Assembly: GCF_943192935.1 (NCBI RefSeq)
Contig: NZ_CALPCI010000002.1
Span: forward strand, 186,001-250,000
From: Limosilactobacillus caecicola
Lineage (GTDB): Bacteria > Bacillota > Bacilli > Lactobacillales > Lactobacillaceae
DNA: 64,000 nucleotides
Direction of reading: 5' to 3'
Shown: positions 8,616-17,022 of the stretch, in pieces
Numbering within the stretch: the stretch's first letter is position 1
How the letters are laid out: every line of letters starts with the position of its first letter
The notes under the pieces: model-generated
Seen by the model: the letters and a program-made list of their open reading frames with translations, nothing else
What the model was told of the DNA's origin: nothing
The model's database searches: none
Made by a program: the position numbers and the translations under genes

Positions 8616-10202
8616 ATGTCATTGATGATTTCGACCGCTTTTTTAGTTGGAATGGCGATTATCGGAATCGTGATTCACCGGCAATTATTTCGCCATGTTG
8701 CTGGTAACTACATTAGTTTAGTACTCGGGATCATTATTGGATTAGTGCCATTTCTTGATCGGTTGGTGGAAACCTTTCATTCAGAAGTATTTATGGGAAT
8801 GATCGTGGCGCCATTGCTGTTTTACGATGGCCTCGAGACGAGATTTTATAAGGTAGCGAGAAACTTTCGGGCGATTGTTTCACTCACTGTCTTCATGGCC
8901 CTCTTTTGCGCCATCGTGGCTGGCTTTGGTATGGCTATGACGGGAATTGTGAGCCTGCCATTGGCATTTGTTTTGGCAGCAATTAGTACTCCCACCGACG
9001 CGACTGCCAGTGAAGCCGTGTCCCATGATTTAGTGATTCCCCATACTGAACGACTCTATCTCAAACTCGAGTCGCTGTTCAACGATGCCTCAGGAATCAT
9101 CCTTTTAAACATGGCAATCCTATGGTATGTGAATGGCTACATTAACTATGGTCAAACCCTTGCTAATTTTATGTACTCAGCAGGTGGTGGGGTCATCTTT
9201 GGTTTTGGCGGCGGAGTATTAATTATTTTTCTGCGGCAAGCCTTAGTTCGCTCGCATATTAACCTGGTGAATACTACCAATAATTCGGGAACGCCGTCCA
9301 AAGTGATTTATCTAGCTACACCATTTGTGATTTATTTTCTGGCTGAAGAAATTCACGTGTCCGGTATTATTGCAGTCGTCTGCACAGGACTGTTGCACAA
9401 CGCCGAAATGGAACGGAGTAACCTCCTTAATCCCCGCGTGATTTATGATTCCCAAGCCATGGTTGGCATGATTAAGGAAATTTTAAACGGGATCGTCTTC
9501 GTTGTTTTGGGGATTATGATGGTGCGGATCACTAATAATAATGAGATTGTGACCCATCCTGCCAACTGGCTAATTCTCGGTTTTATCATGTACATTGCCA
9601 ACGTGCTTGTACGCTTTGTCTATACCTGTTTAATCCAGCGACTCGACGCCAAATCGGCATGTGTTTTTGCCTTCGGTGGGGTTCACGGGACCGTTACTTT
9701 CGCCTTAGCATTTATGGTAGCGGAAACTTCTGTTAAACGGACTGATTTTAACCTCGTGTTGATGGCAGAAGCGGTCTTAATTGTGTTGAGCCTGTTAGTA
9801 CCGACCTTCTTGTTCCGCTTTATTTTACAACGGCAACCTTCGGACCGGGTCATTGCTGAGAAAACCATTCAAATTCGTGATGGCATGATCCAGCACGCCA
9901 TTCAAAAAATCAAGCAAATTTACCTGCCAGATGAGTTGCGGGAGATGGTGCTTTACGACTTGCAGACGCAACGAATGCAGACTTCGATTCGGCATTTCGT
10001 GAAAGAGTTTAAACGCTCCCTCCGGCGTCCAGCTTTAACGCCTGAGGAAACTAACACCCTTGATATGGCTTACCGGTTAGCTTTTCTTGAAGAACGAGAA
10101 TACCTTAATGAGGTTTCACAACAACAGGCCGCCCATATGGACGTGGTCACCAGTCTTTATTCAGAAATTTTGATGGCCGAAATGGTGGTTTTGGATCACT
10201 AG
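8616..10202 (+). CDS. CPA1-family Na+/H+ antiporter
   Basis: This 528-aa protein belongs to the CPA1 (NhaP/NHE-like) antiporters that expel Na+ in exchange for H+. It has about 12 membrane segments, the family core STPTDATASEAV followed by ESLFNDASGIILLN (the ND pair forms the ion site), and FGGVHGTVTFALAF later. The last 120 residues form a soluble charged tail of the kind seen in regulated NhaP/NhaK proteins. ATG at 8616 follows GGGGGAG by 6 nt. An upstream in-frame GTG at 8601 overlaps that site and is unlikely. Confidence 0.92.
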   Translation: MSLMISTAFLVGMAIIGIVIHRQLFRHVAGNYISLVLGIIIGLVPFLDRLVETFHSEVFMGMIVAPLLFYDGLETRFYKVARNFRAIVSLTVFMALFCAIVAGFGMAMTGIVSLPLAFVLAAISTPTDATASEAVSHDLVIPHTERLYLKLESLFNDASGIILLNMAILWYVNGYINYGQTLANFMYSAGGGVIFGFGGGVLIIFLRQALVRSHINLVNTTNNSGTPSKVIYLATPFVIYFLAEEIHVSGIIAVVCTGLLHNAEMERSNLLNPRVIYDSQAMVGMIKEILNGIVFVVLGIMMVRITNNNEIVTHPANWLILGFIMYIANVLVRFVYTCLIQRLDAKSACVFAFGGVHGTVTFALAFMVAETSVKRTDFNLVLMAEAVLIVLSLLVPTFLFRFILQRQPSDRVIAEKTIQIRDGMIQHAIQKIKQIYLPDELREMVLYDLQTQRMQTSIRHFVKEFKRSLRRPALTPEETNTLDMAYRLAFLEEREYLNEVSQQQAAHMDVVTSLYSEILMAEMVVLDH

Positions 10203-10238
10203 TCAGTTATAATGAAGAAAAACGGGAGATTATTAAAG

Positions 10239-11057
10239 ATGGCAATTAAATTAGTAGCAATTGATATTGATGGCACCCTAATCAATGATGATTTGCAAGT
10301 AACCTCGAAAACTGTGCAGGCAATCAAGGACGCTAGCACGCAGGGTGTAAAAATCGTACTCTGTACCGGGCGACCAATGACTGGGGTGGAACCATTTCTT
10401 GAACAATTAGGGTTGGCAAACTCTGATCACGAATATGTGGTGGCATTTAATGGGGGCTTAGCTCAAGCTACCAACGGTCGAGTGGTAGTTAACTATACGG
10501 TTACTTTTGATAACTACCTGGATATTTTGAATTTTGCCACTAAGCAACAGGTCAAATCGGTGATTGAAACCGAAGACTACATTTATACGACTAACCAGGA
10601 CATTAGCCCTTACGCTGTTCACGAATCTGGTCTTGTGTTTATGCCAATGCGCTATCGCTCAGTTGACCAATTAAACGCCATGCGCGATCAACTAGTGATT
10701 GGTAAGTTTATGATGACGGATGACAAAGCACGTTTGGATGCTGCTCAACAAAACTTGCCGGCAGACCTCGCTGAAAAATTTCAGATTGTGCGTAGTGAAG
10801 ACTATTATCTCGAATTTGTAAATCAACAAGCAGGGAAAGGGGCCACACTGGCAGCGCTAAGTGACAAACTTGGGTTCACTGCGGACGAAGTGATGGCGAT
10901 CGGCAATGCCCAGAATGATGAATCGATGATTGAATATGCTGGCATTGGCGTTGCCATGGGGAATTCAATTCCAAGTACGCTGGCTAAGGCCGACGTTACG
11001 GTTGCCGATAACAACCATGATGGGGTTGCCGAAGCGATTGAAAAGTATGTTAAATAA
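10239..11057 (+). CDS. Cof-type HAD-IIB sugar phosphatase
   Basis: This 272-aa HAD-superfamily hydrolase belongs to the Cof/YidA group, which dephosphorylates sugar phosphates and related metabolites in the cytoplasm. Motif I AIDIDGTL supplies nucleophile Asp9 and Asp11. Motif II is LCTGRPM. The Mg-binding motif IV is GNAQNDESMI, and a C2B cap domain lies between. ATG at 10239 has GGGAG 10 nt upstream. A further in-frame ATG at 10212 has no ribosome binding site. A strong terminator follows. Confidence 0.93.
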   Translation: MAIKLVAIDIDGTLINDDLQVTSKTVQAIKDASTQGVKIVLCTGRPMTGVEPFLEQLGLANSDHEYVVAFNGGLAQATNGRVVVNYTVTFDNYLDILNFATKQQVKSVIETEDYIYTTNQDISPYAVHESGLVFMPMRYRSVDQLNAMRDQLVIGKFMMTDDKARLDAAQQNLPADLAEKFQIVRSEDYYLEFVNQQAGKGATLAALSDKLGFTADEVMAIGNAQNDESMIEYAGIGVAMGNSIPSTLAKADVTVADNNHDGVAEAIEKYVK

Positions 11058-11063
11058 CAGAAC

Positions 11064-11097
11064 AGACGCTGTGAAAGTTATTTTTCACAGCGTTTTT
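11064..11097 (+). terminator. Terminator after the HAD gene
   Basis: ACGCTGTGAAA and TTTCACAGCGT form an 11-bp hairpin followed by TTTTT. It lies between the HAD gene and apbE, so apbE probably begins a new unit. Confidence 0.85.
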
Positions 11098-11117
11098 GAA
11101 ATTAAGGAGGGGCGAAA

Positions 11118-12029
11118 ATGAGTGTGAACCGCCAAGTGCATTTAATGGGGACGATTATTAAAATCTCTTTGGCAAATGCATTACCAAATGATGATCAGTT
11201 AGCCGAGCAGGCTGTTGAAAAACTTAGGCAATACGAGCAAATTTTTTCGGCCAATGATGACCGGGCTGATTTAATGCGGGTTAATCAGCAAGCAGGAATC
11301 GCTCCAGTGATTGTAAAACCAGAACTATTCAATCTGATTAAATTAGGTCAACAAGCCAGCCTGAATCCAGATGGTTATCTAAATATTGCCATTGGTCCAC
11401 TGGTTAAACTATGGCACATTGGCTTTAATGACGCTCACGTCCCTACAGATGATCAGATCCAAAAGGTATTACCATTGACGGACCCCCATCAAATCGTGCT
11501 GAATGAGGCGGAGCAATCGGTCTTTTTGAAACATTCAGGAATGGAAATTGACCTGGGCGCGGTTGCTAAGGGTTACAGTGCTGATCTGTTGAAGAATTTT
11601 CTAACCCGCGCTGGGGTGACTTCTGGAGTCCTGAACCTAGGTGGTAACGTGGTTGTCATCGGTGGCAATCGCTTGCATGCGGACGGCCAGTGGCACGTTG
11701 GTCTGCAGGATCCGAAACAAGCGCTTGGCCATTATGTAAAAATTATCCCGTTGCGGGATCAATCGATAGTCACTTCCGGTATTTACGAGCGAAATTTGAC
11801 TAGTAAGGGACATTTTTATCACCATATTTTTAATCCACACACTGGTTATCCAATCGAGACTAATCTGGCTAGTTTGTCGATCATTTCTCCCCGGTCGGTC
11901 GATGGTGAAATTTGGACCTCGCAACTTTTTGGCAAATCTTGGGAACAAATTGTGATGACCGTCCATGGACTCCCGCAAATGCGGGCAATTGGGATTTTTC
12001 AAAATGGCGAGGTGCGTACTTGTGAATAG
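11118..12029 (+). CDS. apbE: FAD:protein FMN transferase (ApbE), cytoplasmic
   Basis: This 303-aa ApbE-family enzyme transfers FMN from FAD to a Thr or Ser of a target protein, with Mg2+. Family stretches are HLMGTIIKI at the start, EIDLGAVAKGYSADLL, GVLNLGGNVVVIGG and SIVTSGIYERN. There is no lipobox or signal peptide, so it acts in the cytoplasm, unlike the lipoprotein ApbE of extracellular electron transfer loci. An AAGGAGGG site precedes the ATG. Two FMN reductase genes follow 43 and 655 nt after its stop, and the second carries tail repeats ending in TGASAS, a match to the motif ApbE modifies. That makes it the likely substrate (inference). Confidence 0.93.
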   Translation: MSVNRQVHLMGTIIKISLANALPNDDQLAEQAVEKLRQYEQIFSANDDRADLMRVNQQAGIAPVIVKPELFNLIKLGQQASLNPDGYLNIAIGPLVKLWHIGFNDAHVPTDDQIQKVLPLTDPHQIVLNEAEQSVFLKHSGMEIDLGAVAKGYSADLLKNFLTRAGVTSGVLNLGGNVVVIGGNRLHADGQWHVGLQDPKQALGHYVKIIPLRDQSIVTSGIYERNLTSKGHFYHHIFNPHTGYPIETNLASLSIISPRSVDGEIWTSQLFGKSWEQIVMTVHGLPQMRAIGIFQNGEVRTCE

Positions 12030-12072
12030 GCGGATGTCTTGCTAAAATACAGGAGATATTAAGGAGGCTATC

Positions 12073-12675
12073 ATGAACCATTACATTGCAATTGCTGGAA
12101 CTAACCGGCAGGGATCCAATAATTTAAAACTAGTTAAATATATTCAAAAACGTTGTTCCAATGTCGCTGCAATCGAAGTGATGTCGATTGCAGATTTGCC
12201 GGTCTTTTACAAAACGCCAGACCATTCATTGCCAAAGCGAGTCGTGGAAATGGGTGAAAGAGTCAAGGCCGCTGATGGCGTGATTATTTCGACTCCTGAA
12301 TATAACCATGCAGTACCAGCTGTGCTAATGAATGCTTTGGAATGGCTCTCCTATAGTAGCCATCCTTTTAAAGACCAACCGGTACTGATTATGGGGGCTT
12401 CATACGGGACACTTGGGACCTCCCGTGCACAGCAGATGTTGCGAAAAATGTTGGAAGCTCCCGAACTAAGCGCGCGGGTAATGCCAAATGCTGAATTCTT
12501 GGTCGGCCACGCCAACGATGCTTTTGATGATCAGGGTAACCTCGCCGATTCCCAATTAGCCGATTCTTTAGACCGGCTCTTAGCTGACTTTAATGTGTTT
12601 GTGGATATTAACCGTGATCTTGAATTTAAACGGAATGATGCGTTGCGGCGGATTCAAAATTTGGAAAAGGATTAG
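12073..12675 (+). CDS. NADPH-dependent FMN reductase-family flavoprotein
   Basis: This 200-aa flavodoxin-fold protein of the NADPH-dependent FMN reductase family begins with IAIAGTNRQGSNNLKLV (phosphate-binding loop). It carries STPEYNHAVPAVLMNALEWLS, which contacts the isoalloxazine ring. It reduces flavins, quinones or azo compounds with NAD(P)H. An AAGGAGG site lies before the ATG. The gene ends 9 nt before its paralog and forms a unit with apbE. Unlike the paralog it has only a short charged C-terminus with no flavinylation-like motif. Confidence 0.9.
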   Translation: MNHYIAIAGTNRQGSNNLKLVKYIQKRCSNVAAIEVMSIADLPVFYKTPDHSLPKRVVEMGERVKAADGVIISTPEYNHAVPAVLMNALEWLSYSSHPFKDQPVLIMGASYGTLGTSRAQQMLRKMLEAPELSARVMPNAEFLVGHANDAFDDQGNLADSQLADSLDRLLADFNVFVDINRDLEFKRNDALRRIQNLEKD

Positions 12676-12684
12676 GAGGTCAAA

Positions 12685-13425
12685 ATGAAATTTGTTGCCA
12701 TTGCCGGTTCCATTGCACCGGATTCATACAATCGAAAATTAGTCGAATACATTCGTCGACACTATCGCGATTTGGCCGAGATTGAAGTGCTACCGATTAA
12801 TGATGTTCCAATGTTCAATGAGGATCATAATGTCACCCATACCCCAGTTATTCAAAATTTAAATCAGAAGATTGCAGCAGCAGATGGCGTGATTTTAGCA
12901 ACCCCAGAACATGATCATACGACGACAGCTGCACTCAAGAGCGTTTTGGAATGGTTGTCCTATCAAGTCCATCCCTTTAACCAGAAACCAGTGCTGATTG
13001 TGGGTGCTTCCTACTTTAGTCAGGGAACTTCCAGGGCCCAATTGGACCTTCGCCAAATCATGGAAGCCCCAGGAGTCGGCGCGTATGTAATGCCAGGTGA
13101 CGAGTTTTTGCTTGGTAATGTCCGGGAAGCCTTTGATGATCAAGGCAACCTTAAAGATCAACGCACCGTCGATTTTTTAACGAGTGTAATGAAAAAATTT
13201 GTGCAGTGGGTGAGCGTCTTGAGTGCAATGGACGTTCTGAATTTAGCTGCTGAACAAGAACAGGTTGCGGCTGATACAACCGCCAGTGCTTCCGTGACGG
13301 ATGAAGAAGCAGATACGGATGCTTCTGCTTCCATTACGACGGTTGACGATGCCAATGAGCGGGCAGCAGAAGGTTCAAAAGATGATCAAACTGCCGATAC
13401 TGGTGCCAGTGCCTCTATTAAATAG
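12685..13425 (+). CDS. NADPH-dependent FMN reductase with C-terminal flavinylation-like tail
   Basis: This 246-aa paralog of the preceding gene has the same fold (IAGSIAPDSYNRKLV, ATPEHDHTTTAALKSVLEWLS) up to about residue 190. It then has an acidic Ala/Ser/Thr-rich tail with three spaced copies of D-T-x-(A/G)-ASAS-like sequence at residues 197-203, 210-216 and 238-244. The last one, DTGASAS, matches the ApbE target pattern [ST]GA[ST]x[ST] exactly, with Ser242 as the expected FMN acceptor. The tail is about 50 residues longer than the usual 180-200 aa of the family. With apbE two genes upstream, I infer a reductase carrying covalent FMN on a flexible arm. Confidence 0.88.
   Translation: MKFVAIAGSIAPDSYNRKLVEYIRRHYRDLAEIEVLPINDVPMFNEDHNVTHTPVIQNLNQKIAAADGVILATPEHDHTTTAALKSVLEWLSYQVHPFNQKPVLIVGASYFSQGTSRAQLDLRQIMEAPGVGAYVMPGDEFLLGNVREAFDDQGNLKDQRTVDFLTSVMKKFVQWVSVLSAMDVLNLAAEQEQVAADTTASASVTDEEADTDASASITTVDDANERAAEGSKDDQTADTGASASIK
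13273..13422 (+). repeat. Three imperfect DTxASAS peptide repeats in the reductase tail
   Basis: The coding sequence repeats DTTASAS, DTDASAS and DTGASAS, each preceded by Ala. The two linkers differ in length. Only the last copy has the Gly of the canonical flavinylation motif. Confidence 0.75.
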
Positions 13426-13477
13426 GAATCAGCTGTAGTATAATCACTGACATTAAGTAAGTTAAAAGAGGGATAAG

Positions 13478-14659
13478 ATGGAAAAGCGAGTTTATCTCGA
13501 TAATGCTGGAACCACCCCCATGGTTCCGGAAACGATGCAAGCGATGGATGAGGCCATGCACCAATTTTGGGGGAACGCTTCTGCGACCAATTATTTCGGT
13601 CGTGAAGCACGGGGCATGCTTGAAAAGGCGCGCCATACGATGGCCAAATCAATTAATGCCAAGTTAGATAGTGAAATTAACATTACTAGTGGCGGTACGG
13701 AAAGCGATAACACCGCGATTTATCAAGCGGCACGGGCTCGTCAAAATGTGGGTAAGCACATTATTACCACTAAATTTGAACACGAAGCCATTTTGCGGCC
13801 ATTAGAAGACCTGGAGAAAAATTACGGGTTTCGGGTCACCTATTTGGATGTTGACGAGAATGGTCAAATTGATCTCCAACAACTTCGTGATGCATTGGAT
13901 GACGAAACGATTCTTGTGTCGATTATGACAGTGAACAATGAGGTTGGTAGTCACCTGCCAATTCATGAAATCGGGGAGATTGTTAAGGACTCAAATGCCT
14001 GGTTCCATACGGATGCTGTTCAGGGATATGGTGCGGTGCCGATCGATGTTCAGGCTGACCACATTGATTTATTGTCAGTTTCGGCCCATAAAATTAACGG
14101 TCCCAAGATGATTGGTTTCTTATACCGACGGGACGGGATTAATTTTCCATCACTCATGCGTGGTGGTGACCAAGAAATGAAGCACCGGCCGGGGACCGAA
14201 AATGTTCCGGCCGCGGTGGCGTTTGCTAAGGCAATTGAGGTGCACTTTGCGGATGGGCAACGGCAGAAAAATGCTGACCATTACGTGGCGTTGAAAAAAC
14301 GACTCATCCAGGGACTCGATGATGCACACATTGATTACGAGATTAACGGTAATTTGACTGACAACATGGCGCCCCAAACGATTAACATCTGGTTTAAGGG
14401 AATCCGGAATGATGCCCTGCTAGTAAACCTTGATTTGAACGGGATTGTTGGAGCTGCCGGTTCTGCATGTACAGCTGGTTCATTGGAGCCTTCCCACGTA
14501 TTGGTTGCGATGTATGGCGATCAAAGTCCACGGATCCACGAATCCCTTCGGTTTAGTCTGGGGATGACGAATACTAAAGCTGACATTGATCAACTTGTGG
14601 CTGTTTTGAAAAAAGTGATCCCAGAAATGCAGGCTGAGGCGCAAAAAACAATTGAATAA
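13478..14659 (+). CDS. Cysteine desulfurase (NifS/IscS-like)
   Basis: This 393-aa class V PLP enzyme removes sulfur from cysteine for tRNA thiolation or Fe-S/thiamine sulfur transfer. It begins YLDNAGTTPM. The PLP lysine is in SAHKINGP (Lys205), and the mobile-loop catalytic cysteine is in AGSACTAGSLEPSHV (Cys331). TSGGTESDN binds PLP phosphate. The GGATAAG site is 6 nt before the ATG. In lactobacilli such a gene often stands next to a thiI or DUF1831 gene, but neither is present here. A terminator closes the gene. Confidence 0.93.
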   Translation: MEKRVYLDNAGTTPMVPETMQAMDEAMHQFWGNASATNYFGREARGMLEKARHTMAKSINAKLDSEINITSGGTESDNTAIYQAARARQNVGKHIITTKFEHEAILRPLEDLEKNYGFRVTYLDVDENGQIDLQQLRDALDDETILVSIMTVNNEVGSHLPIHEIGEIVKDSNAWFHTDAVQGYGAVPIDVQADHIDLLSVSAHKINGPKMIGFLYRRDGINFPSLMRGGDQEMKHRPGTENVPAAVAFAKAIEVHFADGQRQKNADHYVALKKRLIQGLDDAHIDYEINGNLTDNMAPQTINIWFKGIRNDALLVNLDLNGIVGAAGSACTAGSLEPSHVLVAMYGDQSPRIHESLRFSLGMTNTKADIDQLVAVLKKVIPEMQAEAQKTIE

Positions 14660-14663
14660 ACTG

Positions 14664-14704
14664 AAAAAGTTGGTAATTCGCACATGAATTACCAACTTTT
14701 TTGC
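14664..14704 (+). terminator. Terminator after cysteine desulfurase
   Basis: AAAAGTTGGTAATTC and GAATTACCAACTTTT form a 15-bp hairpin with a T run. Confidence 0.88.
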
Positions 14705-14730
14705 GTCTTTAGATGATGGAGGGATAAAAA

Positions 14731-14892
14731 ATGAAACATGCAATTATTCAAGGGAATTCTCAGGCTACGATTGAGCTGATGATGCAGGCCGGTTACTCGG
14801 CCACTGAGGTGGAAGCCATAATTGAGGTCTTAGAGTCAGTTACAAAGAAGCAAGCGTCACCGGTCATGCCTGCTTCAAATCAGGTCACTTAG
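14731..14892 (+). CDS. Hypothetical protein, 53 aa
   Basis: A short ORF begins MKHAIIQGNSQATIELMM and has a very good GGAGGGATAAAAA site before its ATG. It would be soluble and mostly helical, with a GYSATEVEAIIEVLE segment that could be a small three-helix or UBA-like fold, and a polar tail. I do not recognise a family. It starts 27 nt after the desulfurase terminator and ends 20 nt before the convergent DUF554 gene. Real gene status rests on the ribosome binding site and clean length. Confidence 0.55.
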   Translation: MKHAIIQGNSQATIELMMQAGYSATEVEAIIEVLESVTKKQASPVMPASNQVT

Positions 14893-14912
14893 TTGTTAGT
14901 GAAAGAGGTGGC

Positions 14913-15593
14913 TTAGATTAGCCTAAGGATAATAAAGAAAATTACTGGGACAATTAAGGCGGGAAGCATATCGACGGTTTTGAATTCACGGATTTTTAGT
15001 AGTGAGAGGCCGGCCGCGATGATCAGAATTCCACCAACAATCGACATTTCAGTGATGAATGCCGGTGAAAAGAAACTTGCGGATAGAAATTTCGCAATTA
15101 AGTAGATTATCAATAACCAGCCAAAAATCAGTGGTGTTTCTAACAACATGCCCCAACCGAAACCCGCGCCAAAGATGATGGCACAGACTAGCGTAAACAT
15201 GGCATTGGTGTATAGCATTGTTTGGTTACCAGAAGTGGCTGCGTAGACGGGCCCTAAAATTGCTAAAGCTCCAATGCAATCAAGGAAGGTCGCTGTCGCG
15301 ATGCCTTCGCCGATTTTAGTGGAAAAGTGAGAGTTTAACCATCTGTTTGACCGCTCGTCTAATTGGAGTGCCGTGCCAATTGGAAAGCCAATCGCCATGC
15401 TAATAATAAAGAGGACGGGGTAATGACTTTTGGGAAGGGTTGCTACGACGGTTTGCATGCCCACACAAAGGGCTGCAAAACCTAGTACCATCCAGAGGGC
15501 ATTTTTGTAGCGCTCGGTCAGAAAATGGCGCACAATCACACCGATAGCCGTCCCAAACATTACCGCACCTGCGTTCGCAAAAATACCAATCAT
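14913..15593 (-). CDS. DUF554 membrane protein
   Basis: This 226-aa integral membrane protein of the DUF554 (YdfK-like) family has about seven hydrophobic segments. It includes the typical GKIGEGIATATFLDCIGALAILG-like region (here TKIGEGIATATFLDC) and GWGMLLETPLIFGW. The molecular function of the family is unknown. ATG at 15593 has GGAGTG 10 nt upstream. A longer in-frame start at 15677 would add an unsupported charged N-terminus. Confidence 0.88.
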   Translation of the reverse strand: MIGIFANAGAVMFGTAIGVIVRHFLTERYKNALWMVLGFAALCVGMQTVVATLPKSHYPVLFIISMAIGFPIGTALQLDERSNRWLNSHFSTKIGEGIATATFLDCIGALAILGPVYAATSGNQTMLYTNAMFTLVCAIIFGAGFGWGMLLETPLIFGWLLIIYLIAKFLSASFFSPAFITEMSIVGGILIIAAGLSLLKIREFKTVDMLPALIVPVIFFIILRLI

Positions 15594-15745
15594 TTTAAAA
15601 TCACTCCATTCATAAAAAAGCGCTTCTCTCATTTTACCGGGGAAGATTTTTAAAAGCAATCGGATTTGTCGCGACAATTAATTGACATCGTAGCAGGTGG
15701 TTCGCTAAAATTTGATTTGACAATGTTGATATGGAGGATCAAACA

Positions 15746-16039
15746 ATGCTGGATCAAGTGTATCAGTTAACGAATCAGGGTCAGGTAACGGTTGAAAAAG
15801 CCGATGGTGAACAATTGACCTTTAGTAATGGTGGTGTTGATGGCGAATTTCAAGTGTTTGTTGGCGATTTGGACCCCGTTCCGGAATTATTCCAACCAGT
15901 TGGAGAATTACCGACTGGAAAATACGTGGTCAAAGGAATTGCCATTGGCAAGGACATACCTGAAATTCAATTAGATGGTCACTACATTGTCTACGGTAAT
16001 CCTGAAGATGGAAATGTGATGCTTATTAAGCAAAAATAA
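15746..16039 (+). CDS. Hypothetical protein, 97 aa
   Basis: This small acidic soluble protein is rich in beta-strand residues (QGQVTVEKADGEQLTFSNGG, LPTGKYVVKGIAIGKD). I recognise no domain. ATG at 15746 follows ATGGAGGATC. The in-frame ATG at 15731 is itself part of that binding site and is unlikely to be used. It is a stand-alone gene on the opposite strand from DUF554. Confidence 0.7.
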   Translation: MLDQVYQLTNQGQVTVEKADGEQLTFSNGGVDGEFQVFVGDLDPVPELFQPVGELPTGKYVVKGIAIGKDIPEIQLDGHYIVYGNPEDGNVMLIKQK

Positions 16040-16134
16040 TCTTGCGATTATGGTGACCGTATGGTAAAACATGGCTGCAAGGGTTGGCTACCCTTGACCA
16101 ATATTATTCTACAAAATAGATGGGAGAACTTTTC

Positions 16135-16884
16135 ATGACTAAACACAACGCAAGTACAGCACAAGAATACAACCAAAAGGGAATTAAGCTGGCCGCAACT
16201 GGCAATCCTCAAGAAGCACTGAAGCAATTTGATCAGGCCATTAGCCTGAACTACAGTCCACTGTATTTTGGTAACCGGGCAATGATTCAATTTGCGGGAA
16301 TGCCAACGGCAGGTGAGGATCAGCAGCATACGATGGATGTTAAGCCTCGCCAGGCTGCAGATGACTTTATGATTGCGGCCTTACTGCTCTTTGAACGTTA
16401 TTCTGAAGTGAATGCGAAGGATCCGGTAACTCCTGGTCAAGCAGCGACGTGGGGCGCCGGAATCATGACCTACCTTTATGGTGCTGGTTGTATGATGTTT
16501 ATTGATAATAATCCACTAGTCAAGCCTACGAGCGAGGATTATTATGCAATTGATTATTTTAAGAATTATATGATTTCGTTTGTCGCTGAAAAGAGTGCTT
16601 CGCAAACTTTCAATTCCTGGATCGACATGGATAAGGCCTTCGTGACCTTCTTAGGAAAAATGGCAGAAAGCGACAAGGCTAAGCAACCGGTCTTTGATCA
16701 AATGACGAATGTGCCTTTGGAATATGCAAAATTGCTGTCTGATCCAAATTATTTGAGTAATGCTCGTGAAGATGTTCAACATGTGCTTGGTCATGGCAAC
16801 CGGGTTGATGAGTTCCGGGTCATGGATCGGACCTTGTTTGGTGACAACCACAAGGATGACGATTTGTACTTTGAGAACCAATAA
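16135..16884 (+). CDS. TPR-containing protein, 249 aa
   Basis: The N-terminus contains one recognisable tetratricopeptide repeat (EYNQKGIKLAATGNPQEALKQFDQAISLN), a protein-interaction helix pair. The rest is helical and unassigned, with a hydrophobic ATWGAGIMTYLYGAGCMMF stretch that is probably buried rather than membrane-spanning. ATG at 16135 follows GGGAGA. The start five codons earlier overlaps that site. A terminator follows. The function is unknown. Confidence 0.8.
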   Translation: MTKHNASTAQEYNQKGIKLAATGNPQEALKQFDQAISLNYSPLYFGNRAMIQFAGMPTAGEDQQHTMDVKPRQAADDFMIAALLLFERYSEVNAKDPVTPGQAATWGAGIMTYLYGAGCMMFIDNNPLVKPTSEDYYAIDYFKNYMISFVAEKSASQTFNSWIDMDKAFVTFLGKMAESDKAKQPVFDQMTNVPLEYAKLLSDPNYLSNAREDVQHVLGHGNRVDEFRVMDRTLFGDNHKDDDLYFENQ

Positions 16885-16903
16885 TGCAATTAATATTAAC
16901 GAC

Positions 16904-16943
16904 GTGTTCATTACGTTTCACTAACGTGATGGGCACTTTTTTG
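16904..16943 (+). terminator. Terminator after the TPR gene
   Basis: GTGTTCATTACG pairs with CGTGATGGGCAC through 12 positions including G-T wobbles, followed by TTTTTT. Confidence 0.75.
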
Positions 16944-17022
16944 CTTTAAGGCCTTTACAAACCTTGCGGAACGGTATAGAGTAATTCATTAATTAAAATT
17001 TAATGAGAAAGGAGTGGTGTTC

